Positions 25,520 to 33,622 of a stretch of 64,000 nucleotides of DNA are shown piece after piece. How positions within the stretch are numbered: the first letter of the stretch is position 1; the number at the start of each line of letters is the position of its first letter. The position numbers were made by a program, and so were the translations under genes. The notes beneath the pieces were generated by a model. It had not been told where the DNA came from. It saw only the letters and a list, made by a program, of their open reading frames with translations, and searched no databases. Origin of the DNA: Arthrobacter alpinus (lineage in GTDB: Bacteria; Actinomycetota; Actinomycetes; Actinomycetales; Micrococcaceae); assembly GCF_001294625.1 (NCBI RefSeq), contig NZ_CP012677.1, positions 3,472,001-3,536,000 on the forward strand. The letters run 5' to 3'.

Positions 25520-26406
25520 CGCAGGAAGTCCATCAGCGTTGGCTGGAGCACCTTGGCCGTGACGCTCAGGGCGGCCTGGTAGGCCAGCTCCTGGGTTTTG
25601 ACATCGAGAATGGCCCGGCCCAAATCTAGGTCCTCAATACTTGAGCGTTGATTTTCCAGGTCCACGGCGGTGTTGACGTTGGTTGCTTGCGCCCGCAGCA
25701 ACTGGGCGTGGCGGGTGCCCAGCTCGGCGCGTCCGTCAATGGCCCTGTTGACGGCCGTGTCCATGGCACCTAGCTGCCCTGCTACGTCGCCGCCAGGGGC
25801 GCGCAGTGCATCAGCAATCTTGGAAAGTAGCTCAAACACCGGATCTCCGTCGGTAGTGCCAAAAATCGCGGCGCCGTCGGCGTCTACACGAACGGCTGCG
25901 CCGGAACTGATGCGGCGTTCAACTGTGCTGTCTGGATTGCCCGTGTAGGCGAGCGGATCGCCCGTGTACGCGACACCCTGGTTGGTGTTGCCAGCGAAGA
26001 TGCTTCGGCCCAAATATTGGGTGTTGGCTTGGGTGAGGAGTTCGGCCCGGATGGACTCAAGCTCGGTGGCGATGGCCTCGCGCCCAGCCTGGGTGGTGGC
26101 ACCGTTGGACCCTTGCAGGACAAGGTCCTTAGCCTTCTGCAGCAAAGTGGTGACACCGGCCATGGCGCTGTCGGCGGCGGCAAGCCAGTTGGTGCCGTCG
26201 GCAATATTGCGGGCATACTGTGCCGAGGCCGCTTGCTGTGCTCGGACTGCCAGGGAGTCAGCTGCCGCCGCCGGGTTGTCGGAGATGTTGGGGAATTTTT
26301 TCAGATCCAGTGCAGACTGCTGGGCCTGCGCCAGCTTGGCTGAGCTGGACTCCAGATTCCTGTGGGCTGCCGCGGCCATGGTTTGCATGGTGACTCGTCC
26401 CATCAT
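25516..26406 (-). CDS. flgL: Hook-filament junction protein FlgL (HAP3)
   Basis: 296 residues. Flagellin-like ends: N-terminal helix with MGRVTMQTMAAAAHRNLESS and LKKFPNISDNPAAAADSLAV, C-terminal helix ending DIENQ-like (VDLENQRSSIEDLDLGRA) and TAKVLQPTLMDFLR. It joins the hook to the filament outside the cell, and is exported by the flagellar type III system. Frame starts with two ATGs (26406 or 26403). Two bases separate it from flgK. Confidence 0.94.
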   Translation of the reverse strand: MMGRVTMQTMAAAAHRNLESSSAKLAQAQQSALDLKKFPNISDNPAAAADSLAVRAQQAASAQYARNIADGTNWLAAADSAMAGVTTLLQKAKDLVLQGSNGATTQAGREAIATELESIRAELLTQANTQYLGRSIFAGNTNQGVAYTGDPLAYTGNPDSTVERRISSGAAVRVDADGAAIFGTTDGDPVFELLSKIADALRAPGGDVAGQLGAMDTAVNRAIDGRAELGTRHAQLLRAQATNVNTAVDLENQRSSIEDLDLGRAILDVKTQELAYQAALSVTAKVLQPTLMDFLR

Positions 26407-26408
26407 GG

Positions 26409-27827
26409 TCAGCGTCCCACCCTTCCTGTCTGGTTGATAAGGACGTCCAGCGCCTCGTCAATGGCTGTCATGACCCGGCTGGCTGCCTGGTAGGCGTGCT
26501 GGTAGGAGAGCAAGTTCACGTTCTCTTCGTCAATATCCACCGAAGCATTGGATTGCTGGGCTGCCATGGCATTGGTGAGTGAGGTCCCGGCAGCCACGTC
26601 CTGTTGCAGGGCGACGCGCACGGCAGTGCCCGTGGTCAGGACGGTCTCGGTCCACTTGGCATCCGGCGAATCCTTGGCCAAGCCGATCCTGGAGATCTCA
26701 TCCGCCATGGAGCCGTCCAAGGCGTTGTTTGCACTGCCTGAGGTGGCAATGTCCGCAGCACTCTTGGCCAGCACCGTCAGACTCAGGGCGGCCCGGGGCC
26801 CGGCGGTAATAGCGAAAAACGGGTCGCCCAGGGTCCCGTCCGCCTTGAACGCTTTGGTGTGGAGGGTGTTGACCTGGTTGGCCAGGGACTCCGCCAGCCG
26901 GTCGTATTCGGCGGCTGTCTCGGCAATCACACCGCCGGTTTTTTGGTCGTTGGCCCGGCCGAGGACGGACAGGGTGCCGGCCAACTGGCCGCCGTCGAGG
27001 TCCACGGCCATGCCAGGGCGGCGTTCCCACTCGAGCTGGACGCTGCCCGGGCCCGACATGGTGGTGGGGCCGCCAACCTTGAGCGTGTTCACTTGTTTGC
27101 CGGAAACCAGGACGTTGCCGCCCACCAGAATCTCGTTCCCACCATTGGGCAGCTCACGCACGGTGCCACCGGTCAGCTGTGAAAGCTTGGCGGTCAAGGT
27201 GTTGCGCTGGTCGATCAGTTCGTTGCCGGGGTGACCGGTGGCTGCTGTGGCACGTATCTGGTCGTTGAGGGAGGCTACCTGCGCCGCGGTGGCGTTCACT
27301 TCCTGCACCAGCATGTCCGCCCGGCCCCGCGTCTGCGACCACTGGGTGTCCAGGGCCCGGTATCCCTCGGCAATGTTCTGGGCCAAGGAGTTGGCGTTCC
27401 CCAACAAGTTGGCCGTGGCAGCGATGTCGCCCGCATGGTTGGAGATGTCACCCCATGCGGCCCAAAAGCTTTGCAGCTGGCCGGAGATGGCCCCGGTGCC
27501 TGGCTCTTTCATGCGGTCTTGGATGTCAGTCAGCGCATCAACACGGGCGTTGGTGTAGCCGGCGCTGGAGAATGCAGTCCGCACACGTGCGTCAAGGAAA
27601 GTGTCCCCCAGCCGGGAAATGCCGCTGACACCAACGCCCTGCCCGGGCTTGAGGCCCACGTTGAACAATGAACCAGTGGCAGGCATGCCGATGGCGGAAA
27701 GTTCGGCGCGCTGGCGGGTGTAGCCGGAAGTGTTCACGTTGGTCAGATTTTGGCCCACGACGTTCAGCCCGGTCCTGGCGGCGTTCAAGCCGGACAAGGC
27801 CGTGTTCAGGCCACTAAAAGTACTCAC
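26409..27827 (-). CDS. flgK: Hook-filament junction protein FlgK (HAP1)
   Basis: 472 residues, GTG start. N-terminus has the rod/hook motif TFSGLNTALSGLNAARTGL and VVGQNLTNVNTSGYTRQRAE; C-terminus ends with VNLLSYQHAYQAASRVMTAI, the shared axial-protein helix. The middle variable domain is Ala/Gly-rich and exposed. It forms the first junction zone between hook and filament. Sits 15 bases after flgN. Confidence 0.95.
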   Translation of the reverse strand: MSTFSGLNTALSGLNAARTGLNVVGQNLTNVNTSGYTRQRAELSAIGMPATGSLFNVGLKPGQGVGVSGISRLGDTFLDARVRTAFSSAGYTNARVDALTDIQDRMKEPGTGAISGQLQSFWAAWGDISNHAGDIAATANLLGNANSLAQNIAEGYRALDTQWSQTRGRADMLVQEVNATAAQVASLNDQIRATAATGHPGNELIDQRNTLTAKLSQLTGGTVRELPNGGNEILVGGNVLVSGKQVNTLKVGGPTTMSGPGSVQLEWERRPGMAVDLDGGQLAGTLSVLGRANDQKTGGVIAETAAEYDRLAESLANQVNTLHTKAFKADGTLGDPFFAITAGPRAALSLTVLAKSAADIATSGSANNALDGSMADEISRIGLAKDSPDAKWTETVLTTGTAVRVALQQDVAAGTSLTNAMAAQQSNASVDIDEENVNLLSYQHAYQAASRVMTAIDEALDVLINQTGRVGR

Positions 27828-27842
27828 AATATCCTCAACAAT

Positions 27843-28325
27843 TTAGACGCTTTTATCCAAGAACCGCGTGCCCGGCTCCGTGCTGGTGTTCCCCAGATGG
27901 TCATAAGTTCGCGCATCCGCGGCCACGGCGGCCATGGTCTCCTGCGCGGAACGCAGTCCTTCCCGCAGAAATTGCAAATTGGTGTCGCGCAAGGTGCGAA
28001 CCTGCTCCACCTGCGCCGTCATCGCGGCAAAGTGGGAGCCAAGGATCTCTGCCCACGGCCCCGCACCACCCGCAGCGCTGAGGTCTTGCAAACTGGCATC
28101 CTCCGGCAGGCCCCACTGAAGGGCGACGGCGGCGGCGATCGCGATGCGCTCAAGCGAGGCGGCGCGCAGGCGTGTCATCACATGTTCAACTTCCCGCGTT
28201 GCGTGATCCAGCCAGCGGGACTTGCCTGACGCCAACACAAGATGTTCTTCCTCGAGCTTAAAAACTAAAAGGTCCAGTAATTCTCGTTCGCGCCACAACG
28301 CGGCGCTCAATTCCTGAGGGCCCAT
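27843..28325 (-). CDS. flgN: FlgN-family export chaperone
   Basis: 160 residues, almost wholly helical, no signal peptide. Layout is that of FlgN: WRERELLDLLVFKLEEEHLVL at the start and an 80-residue coiled coil. FlgN holds FlgK and FlgL in the cytosol before export, which fits its place directly upstream of them. Identification depends mainly on position, length and the LLxLLxxExxxL-like N-terminal helix. First gene of the operon, 42 bases from a FliA-type promoter. Confidence 0.85.
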   Translation of the reverse strand: MGPQELSAALWRERELLDLLVFKLEEEHLVLASGKSRWLDHATREVEHVMTRLRAASLERIAIAAAVALQWGLPEDASLQDLSAAGGAGPWAEILGSHFAAMTAQVEQVRTLRDTNLQFLREGLRSAQETMAAVAADARTYDHLGNTSTEPGTRFLDKSV

Positions 28326-28366
28326 GAGTAGGTCCTTTCACTGGGCCGACGGGGTTTCAAATTCTA

Positions 28367-28393
28367 CTATCGGCATGGACGGCTGATCCGTAA
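28367..28393 (-). promoter_or_regulatory. FliA/WhiG-type promoter of flgNKL-fliW
   Basis: On the minus strand, TTAC (28393-28390), 15 bases, then GCCGATAG (28374-28367). The same arrangement precedes flagellin, flgB and fliM. The start of transcription should fall near 28360, 35 bases before the flgN ATG. Confidence 0.75.
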
Positions 28394-28456
28394 TGTGTCA
28401 AGTTTCCATTGTCCCAGCTAAGGGGGTATTGGCACAGTCACGGCCCATGGGTGGAC

Positions 28457-28567
28457 TGTACATAGTACAAATGTTGCCAATTTGATATACGTAATTACTT
28501 ATAAGGACTACTTAGATTGCGCTTTTTCACCTAAGGTGACAGAGTCACCTGCTTCAGTCGCGGGTGA
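28457..28567 (+). promoter_or_regulatory. AT-rich control region with nested palindromes upstream of the flagellar sigma gene
   Basis: The 28326-28606 gap holds several dyads. TGTAC-ATA-GTACA is at 28457-28469. TCACCTAAGGTGA (28527-28539) overlaps GGTGACAGAGTCACC (28535-28549), and a fourth GGTGA stands at 28563-28567, so TCACC/GGTGA half-sites alternate four times. The stretch 28480-28515 (TTTGATATACGTAATTAC, TTATAAGG) is the most AT-rich in the locus. Probable binding site of an unknown master regulator of flagellar transcription. Confidence 0.5.
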
Positions 28568-28630
28568 AACACACTGGGGGGTGTCCATATCGACTATTGA
28601 AGTCATGTGTTGGCAAGGGGGGCTTTACCG

Positions 28631-29464
28631 TTGAATCGCGAAGAACGCGACTATCTCGTTGTGCAAAATTTACCTCTCGTGGGGTACTTGGTCTCAGAAA
28701 TTTGCATGCGTGCCAGTCATTTGTCCCGCCCCGACCTTGCGCAGGTGGGGGCCGTGGCGCTCATCCAGTGCGCGGAGTCTTTTGATGCCAGCCTGGGTGT
28801 GCCTTTTGGCGCCTATGCCCGACGCCGGATCAAGGGTGCGTTCGCTGACGAGTTGCGCCGTGAAGATTGGGCTACCCGAGGTGCCCGCTCCCGTATGAGC
28901 GAGCTTGCCCTGATGCAAGAAACCCTCTCCGGCGCCCTGGGCCGGGTGCCTTCCACCGACGAGCTGGCCGGGGCGCTCGGTGTTGAGCGTGCAGCGGTTG
29001 AGGCCTCGCAACTGGACGCGGCCCGAAGCGTCACGCCACTGACCGACGTGATCACCGATCTGGTGGCAGCCACCTCACAAACGCCCGAGGAGTTAGTGCT
29101 CCAAAATGAGCACGAGGCGTTCCTGGGGGAGGCTGTAGCCGCATTGCCGCAGCGAATGCAGTACATCGTGGAGCAAATCTACTACCGGGACAGAACAGTG
29201 AAGGAACTGGCAGAAGAGCTTGGCTCAAGCCATTCGGCCGTGTCCCAGCAGCGAGCCGAAGCCATGCGCCTCCTGCGTGACGGCATTGAGCGGCACTATC
29301 TGGCCACCGCGGATGCCCGCTCACAACCGCACGCCCGGATCGCTGCGTCCCGCCGCGAAGATTATCTTGCGGATCTGGGGTCAAGGACGCTGGGTGGGGC
29401 CACCCGCCTACTAGGCCAGGCGGCCTTTGGTGGCACGGCAAAGTCTGTGCTGGCCCTGGGCTGA
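28631..29464 (+). CDS. fliA: Flagellar sigma factor, FliA/WhiG type
   Basis: 277 residues from TTG 28631, which has GGGGGG eight bases upstream; a GTG at 28607 is in frame but lacks a ribosome site. Region 2 is NLPLVGYLVSEICMRASHLS to FGAYARRRIKGAFADELRRED, region 3 PSTDELAGALGVERAAVEAS, region 4 LPQRMQYIVEQIYYRDRTVK then ELGSSHSAVSQQRAEAMRLL. This is the sigma-28 family. It should read the GCCGATAA-type promoters found in the locus. No anti-sigma FlgM gene was seen. The C-terminal 45 residues after region 4 (SQPHARIAASRREDYLADLG) are extra relative to FliA. Confidence 0.9.
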   Translation: MNREERDYLVVQNLPLVGYLVSEICMRASHLSRPDLAQVGAVALIQCAESFDASLGVPFGAYARRRIKGAFADELRREDWATRGARSRMSELALMQETLSGALGRVPSTDELAGALGVERAAVEASQLDAARSVTPLTDVITDLVAATSQTPEELVLQNEHEAFLGEAVAALPQRMQYIVEQIYYRDRTVKELAEELGSSHSAVSQQRAEAMRLLRDGIERHYLATADARSQPHARIAASRREDYLADLGSRTLGGATRLLGQAAFGGTAKSVLALG

Positions 29465-29521
29465 GCTACCGGTTTTAGGCGATATTTATGCGGTGGGAAA
29501 TATTTCTTGCCACCAAGTTGC

Positions 29522-29548
29522 TAACCGGCGGGGGTGTAGTGCCGACAG
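29522..29548 (+). promoter_or_regulatory. FliA/WhiG-type promoter of flagellin
   Basis: TAAC (29522-29525), 15 bases, GCCGACAG (29541-29548). Transcription should start near 29555, giving a leader of about 57 bases that begins directly with the hairpin at 29558. Confidence 0.75.
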
Positions 29549-29557
29549 TGGGGTTTA

Positions 29558-29604
29558 GCTGCCCATGGATGGGCGGCGGTTCACTACCCACTTTTCACGG
29601 AGGA
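29558..29604 (+). promoter_or_regulatory. Probable CsrA-binding leader of flagellin mRNA
   Basis: A 7-bp stem (29558-29564 with 29571-29577) closes a six-base loop AUGGAU carrying GGA, the preferred CsrA motif. A second site is the Shine-Dalgarno itself, CACGGAGGAC (GGAGG at 29599-29603, 8 bases before the ATG), which contains two GGA steps. The pairing of a GGA-loop hairpin with a GGA-containing ribosome site is the layout of the Bacillus subtilis hag leader, controlled by CsrA and FliW. Confidence 0.7.
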
Positions 29605-29611
29605 CTTACTC

Positions 29612-30451
29612 ATGGGCATGCAAGTCAACACCAACATCGCGGCGAACAACGCGTACCGCAACCTCAGCAACACCCAGAACGACCTTTCCAAGTCGCTGGA
29701 GAAGCTTTCCAGCGGTTTGCGCATCAACCGTGCAGCCGACGACGCCGCCGGCTTGGCCATCTCCGAGGGCTTGAAGGCCCAGGTCAATGGCAACACCGTT
29801 GCTGCCCGCAATGCCCAGGACGGCATCTCGGTCATCCAGACCGCTGAAGGCGCCCTGACCGAAGTTCACACCATCCTGCAGCGCATGCGCGACCTGGGTG
29901 TCCAGGCTGGCAACGATTCCAACAACGTTGATTCACGCAAGGCCATCACCACCGAGGCTGCGGCGCTGACAGCGGAGCTGACCCGTATCTCCACGGCCAC
30001 CAATTTCAATGGCATCAAGCTCCTTGACTCCACGGCAGGCACCGCAGGTGTCATGTCCTTCCAGGTAGGCGCAGGAGCCGGAGCTGACAACCAGATCAAG
30101 GTTGACCTGACAGGGGCAAACGTTGCCACCGTTGCCACGGCTGCTGGCGCCCTGCTGTTCGATTCCGCGACAAACGCAGCCGCGGCTGTCACAGGCCTAG
30201 ACGCGCAGATCACGGCCGTATCGTCGGCCCGTGCGGATCTTGGTGCATCGCAGAACCGTATGGAGTCAGCCGGCCGCTCGCTGGCAGTCTCCAAGGAAAA
30301 CCTGTCCGCAGCTGCTTCACGCATCACGGATACCGACATGGCAGAGGAAATGGTCAAGTTCACCCGCGCGAACATCCTCTCCCAGGCAGGCACGGCCATG
30401 CTGGCCCAGGCCAACCAGTCCAACCAGGGCGTCCTGAAGCTCTTGGGCTAA
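29612..30451 (+). CDS. fliC: Flagellin
   Basis: 279 residues, short and lacking large outer domains. The N-terminal D0/D1 helix (NTNIAANNAYRNLSNTQNDL, SSGLRINRAADDAAGLAISE) and C-terminal helix (ITDTDMAEEMVKFTRANILS, AGTAMLAQANQSNQGVLKLL) are classic. The middle is a small Ala/Thr-rich hairpin. It is the filament subunit, exported through the flagellar system with FliS as chaperone. Single copy in the window. Confidence 0.97.
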   Translation: MGMQVNTNIAANNAYRNLSNTQNDLSKSLEKLSSGLRINRAADDAAGLAISEGLKAQVNGNTVAARNAQDGISVIQTAEGALTEVHTILQRMRDLGVQAGNDSNNVDSRKAITTEAAALTAELTRISTATNFNGIKLLDSTAGTAGVMSFQVGAGAGADNQIKVDLTGANVATVATAAGALLFDSATNAAAAVTGLDAQITAVSSARADLGASQNRMESAGRSLAVSKENLSAAASRITDTDMAEEMVKFTRANILSQAGTAMLAQANQSNQGVLKLLG

Positions 30452-30496
30452 ACCGAAACACCACGCCGGACACTAAACCCGCCGGCACCCGACTGC

Positions 30497-30536
30497 GGGC
30501 GGCCGTGACAGCCTGAAATGACTGTCACGGCCGCCC
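30497..30536 (+). terminator. Terminator-like hairpin after flagellin
   Basis: 15-bp perfect stem GGGCGGCCGTGACAG (30497-30511) with its complement (30522-30536) and a 10-base loop. No T-tract. It should end most flagellin transcripts, keeping fliD and later genes at a lower level. Confidence 0.7.
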
Positions 30537-30588
30537 ACGGTGCAGTCACGGCATGAGGCTCCGGGCCGCAACACGGACCACACAAAAG

Positions 30589-30617
30589 TTACCGCCGGAC
30601 AGGACAACTGCCGGTAG
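30589..30617 (+). promoter_or_regulatory. Weak FliA-type promoter candidate before fliD
   Basis: TTAC (30589-30592) and GCCGGTAG (30610-30617) recall the other flagellar promoters, but the gap is 17 rather than 15 bases and one core base differs. A start near 30624 would leave 15 bases before the ATG, with GGAGAGG as ribosome site. Listed because the flagellin terminator requires a promoter somewhere in this gap. Confidence 0.3.
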
Positions 30618-30638
30618 AGACGCGGAGAGGATATCCCC

Positions 30639-32021
30639 ATGGGCATGGGAATCGACGGATTAACCTCAGGGCTGGACACCACAGCCATCATCAACGCGTT
30701 GATGGGTGCCGAAGCCATCCCGCAGACGTTGATGAAGAAGACCGTCGCCAACGACACTTACCTCCTCACCGCGCTGCAGGCACTTAACACCAAATTTGCC
30801 AGCCTGTTCACACAGGCAGCGGCGTTGGCGAAGCCGGACGGCCTGGCCATGTACCAGGCCAGCTCTTCATCGCCGGCCATCACCGTCACAGCTGCCGCCG
30901 GTGCCCGGCCCATCGCCCTGGATGTGAACGTCACCCAATTGGCGCAAGCCCACGCAGTGGTCACCGCCCCGCAAACCGCCTGGCCCACCAGCCCCGCAGT
31001 GCTCACCTTCGTCAAGACCGACGGCACCAAGGTGGAGGTGAACGCTGACTCCGACTCACTGGATGCGATCGCCTTCGCCGTCAACAAGTCCGACGCGGGC
31101 GTCTCCGCCGTCAAGGTGGCCTCCGGCACTGACGCCTCCGGAGCCGCGCTTTACCGGCTGCAATTCACCGCCACGGAGACAGGTGCTGCCGGTGCGTTCA
31201 AGGTCTATCAGGGCAGTGCTGCCGAGGTCGACGCCGGCACGGCCCCATCCCTGACGGCTGCCCCGGGTGCCGCCGTGCTGCGCACTGGCCAGGACGCCCA
31301 AGTCACGTTGTGGGCAGGTACTGCCGCAGAACAAACAATTTCCTCGAAATCCAACACCTTCACGGCGATTTCCCCCGGAATCGACATCACCGTCAACCAG
31401 CTGACCACCACCCCCGCCGTGGTAAGCGTCATCCGCGACACCGCACAGGTCACCGCCGCGGCGAAGGACCTGACGGCCAACGTCAACATTATCCTCGGCT
31501 CCATCTTCACCCAGTCCACCGTTTCGGGTGGCGGGGCTGCGGGAAGTGCTGTCACCTCCGGCCTGTTCACCAGCAACAGCACCACGGCGGCAGCCAAGGA
31601 CAGGCTCTTCACCGCCGTCGTGTCCCCGGTCAACGGAAAGTCACTTTCCACCATCGGGATCAACTCCACGAAAAACGGTGACCTGGTCTTTGATGAGAAG
31701 GTGTTCGCCGCGGCCTACGCGAAGGAACCGGCCCTGGTGGAAAGCACGCTGGCTGCCATCTCCCAACGGGTGGCCGACGCGGCCAAGGCCGTCTCGGATC
31801 CCCGCGATGGCACGCTGTCCCAGAGCGTCAAAGGCAAGCAGACTGTCATCAACGACCTCAACGCCCAAATTCTCAAGTGGGATGACAGGCTGGCCCAGCG
31901 CCGCGGTGCACTGCAGTCCATCTACACGAATCTGGAAGTCCAATTGGGCAAGATGCAGTCACAACAAAACTGGCTGACCTCGCAAATCGGTTCCCTTGAT
32001 GCCGGAAGCAGCAAAAAGTAA
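30639..32021 (+). CDS. fliD: Filament cap protein FliD (HAP2)
   Basis: 460 residues. FliD N-terminus GIDGLTSGLDTTAIINALM with MKKTVANDTYLLTALQALNT, then the Thr/Ala-rich outer domain, and the C-terminal TQSTVSGG...LSTIGINSTKNGDLVFDEKV (FliD_C) closing with a coiled coil (LNAQILKWDDRLAQRRGALQ). It caps the growing filament and folds arriving flagellin. GGAGAGG precedes the ATG. Followed without gap by fliS. Confidence 0.95.
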   Translation: MGMGIDGLTSGLDTTAIINALMGAEAIPQTLMKKTVANDTYLLTALQALNTKFASLFTQAAALAKPDGLAMYQASSSSPAITVTAAAGARPIALDVNVTQLAQAHAVVTAPQTAWPTSPAVLTFVKTDGTKVEVNADSDSLDAIAFAVNKSDAGVSAVKVASGTDASGAALYRLQFTATETGAAGAFKVYQGSAAEVDAGTAPSLTAAPGAAVLRTGQDAQVTLWAGTAAEQTISSKSNTFTAISPGIDITVNQLTTTPAVVSVIRDTAQVTAAAKDLTANVNIILGSIFTQSTVSGGGAAGSAVTSGLFTSNSTTAAAKDRLFTAVVSPVNGKSLSTIGINSTKNGDLVFDEKVFAAAYAKEPALVESTLAAISQRVADAAKAVSDPRDGTLSQSVKGKQTVINDLNAQILKWDDRLAQRRGALQSIYTNLEVQLGKMQSQQNWLTSQIGSLDAGSSKK

Positions 32022-32444
32022 GTGAATACCATCCCCCACGCCAACCGTTCACTGAACGCGTACCAGCGTGAAGCTGTTATGTCGGCGTCTCCTGCACGCC
32101 TGCTGGTGATGCTCTATGACAGGCTCTTGCTTGACCTGGCCAGGGCCCAGACGGCCCAGCAAAGCGAATCCTGGGAGGTGGCACGGGAGAACCTGCTGCA
32201 CGCCCAGGACATCATTGGAGAACTGGCGGGATCCCTTAACGTGGACGCGTGGGATGGGGCACAGAACCTGCTTGGCATTTACAACTACACGGGCACAGCC
32301 CTGATGAACGCCAACATCTACCGCAATGTAGAACTGACCCGCGAATGCATCACCATCCTTGAGCCGCTGCGCCAGTCCTGGCACGATGCCGCCGCGCAAC
32401 CGCTGGCATCCGCACCGATCGGCCACTTGGGGACGCTGGCGTGA
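32022..32444 (+). CDS. fliS: Flagellin chaperone FliS
   Basis: 140 residues, five-helix FliS: NAYQREAVMSASPARLLVML (the family signature YQxxxVxTASPxxLxxxLY), then YDRLLLDLARAQTA and LLGIYNYTGTALMNANIYRN. Holds flagellin unfolded in the cytosol until export. GTG start directly after the fliD stop; its stop overlaps the next gene by 4 bases (GTGA). Confidence 0.93.
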   Translation: MNTIPHANRSLNAYQREAVMSASPARLLVMLYDRLLLDLARAQTAQQSESWEVARENLLHAQDIIGELAGSLNVDAWDGAQNLLGIYNYTGTALMNANIYRNVELTRECITILEPLRQSWHDAAAQPLASAPIGHLGTLA

Positions 32445-32749
32445 ACGCCTGGCAAGCCTGGGAACGCGCACTGGAGCAATTGCAGCGCGACGCCCACCAC
32501 GCTATCGAGCAGGCAACGAGCCGCACTTTCGCGGACGCGGCAGGCGGCGCCCACCTGGCGTGGAGCCCGCCGGAGAGCCTTGGCGAGCTGCCTGCCGGGC
32601 TTGCCGCCCGGGCCACGGCGTTGCTGGCCTTGCAAGAGCGGGCGGCGACGCTGATCGCTGCCTCCCGCACCGACGTCGAACAGGAAATCCACGCGCTCAC
32701 CGTGACACGCACGCCGGTCAGGTCCGTGTACGTGGACGTCACCGGATAA
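32441..32749 (+). CDS. Small FliT-position protein
   Basis: 102 residues, helical, Ala/Glu-rich (WERALEQLQRDAHHAIEQAT, LQERAATLIAASRTDVEQEI). It overlaps fliS by GTGA, exactly where fliT usually lies, and has the length of FliT (chaperone of FliD). Sequence similarity to FliT is not obvious to me, so the FliT role rests on position, length and helical content. Last gene before the flgB promoter. Confidence 0.7.
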   Translation: MNAWQAWERALEQLQRDAHHAIEQATSRTFADAAGGAHLAWSPPESLGELPAGLAARATALLALQERAATLIAASRTDVEQEIHALTVTRTPVRSVYVDVTG

Positions 32750-32788
32750 GTACCGGCCGGCGTCGGCGGATCAGTTGCCGCTAGCCCC

Positions 32789-32815
32789 TTACGAAACCAC
32801 GCACCTTGCCGATAA
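32789..32815 (+). promoter_or_regulatory. FliA/WhiG-type promoter of the flgB operon
   Basis: TTAC (32789-32792), 15 bases, GCCGATAA (32808-32815), the best -10 match of the set. Start expected near 32822, about 70 bases before the flgB GTG. It should drive the basal-body operon from flgB onward. Confidence 0.75.
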
Positions 32816-32823
32816 GTATGTAG

Positions 32824-32838
32824 GAGCACGGATTGCTC
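32824..32838 (+). promoter_or_regulatory. Small GGA-loop hairpin in the flgB leader
   Basis: Stem GAGCA/TGCTC with loop CGGAT, located where the transcript would begin; another GGA is in the stem flank and a third in the AAGGA ribosome site. It resembles a CsrA target, though the stem is only 5 bp. Confidence 0.35.
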
Positions 32839-32891
32839 ACCCCTTAGGCCATGGATAGGCCCCGTTTTTACGTACGTCAAGGAAGAGCACA

Positions 32892-33233
32892 GTGCTGGAT
32901 TCCGTGGTCACCGTAGCGCTGACGAGTGCGCTGAACTCGTTGTCGGAACGTCAAAGGGCGATCGCCAACAACATCGCCAACATCAACACTCCTGGCTACA
33001 CGGCCAAGCGCGTCATGTTTGAAGACGCCCTGGCCGCCTCAGTGAAGGCAGGCGACGGCGACGTGAAGGCCACCACCTTGCGCTCGCTTGAACCGACACA
33101 GCTCAACGGAAACAACGTGAACCTGGACACCGAAACACTCTCCAACGTTGAGACCACCCTGCGCTACCAATTCGCTGCCCAGGCAGTCAACGGCGAGTTC
33201 ACATCCATGCGCACAGCGTTGAAGACGCAGTAA
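32892..33233 (+). CDS. flgB: Proximal rod protein FlgB
   Basis: 113 residues, GTG start after AAGGAAGAG. Rod-family N-terminus ALNSLSERQRAIANNIANIN TPGYTAKRV type (asparagine-rich helix) and C-terminal helix FAAQAVNGEFTSMRTALKTQ. First component of the periplasm-side rod above the MS ring. Stop overlaps flgC by one base (TAATG). Confidence 0.93.
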   Translation: MLDSVVTVALTSALNSLSERQRAIANNIANINTPGYTAKRVMFEDALAASVKAGDGDVKATTLRSLEPTQLNGNNVNLDTETLSNVETTLRYQFAAQAVNGEFTSMRTALKTQ

Positions 33234-33619
33234 TGGCCGACGCAATTGGCATTGCCTCCACGGCGCTGACCGTCCACCGGAAATGGTTGGACGCGGTCTC
33301 GGACAACCTGGCCAACATCAACACCGCCACCCCCACCAGCGGCGAAGCGTTCCGGGCCCGCTACGTGGTGGCCCAGGCCGGCGAAGGGAACTCCGGGGTG
33401 TACGTCGCCGGCGCAGCGTTTGGCGATGCTGAAGGCCGGATGGTGTACGAACCGGACCACCCGCTGGCCGATGAACAAGGCTACGTGCGGTACCCGGACA
33501 TCGACCTGGGTTCGCAGATGAGTTCACTGATCATGGCCCAGCGCGGCTACCAAGCCAATGCCGGTGTTGTAGACCGGGCGAAGACCATGTACGAAGCAGG
33601 ACTCCAGATTGGAAAATAG
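33233..33619 (+). CDS. flgC: Proximal rod protein FlgC
   Basis: 128 residues. N-terminus GIASTALTVHRKWLDAVSDN with LANINTATPTSGEAFRARYV, middle GYVRYPDIDLGSQMSSLIMA, and C-terminal QRGYQANAGVVDRAKTMYEA, all diagnostic of FlgC. Coupled to flgB by one-base overlap and followed 3 bases later by fliE. Confidence 0.95.
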   Translation: MADAIGIASTALTVHRKWLDAVSDNLANINTATPTSGEAFRARYVVAQAGEGNSGVYVAGAAFGDAEGRMVYEPDHPLADEQGYVRYPDIDLGSQMSSLIMAQRGYQANAGVVDRAKTMYEAGLQIGK

Positions 33620-33622
33620 CCC

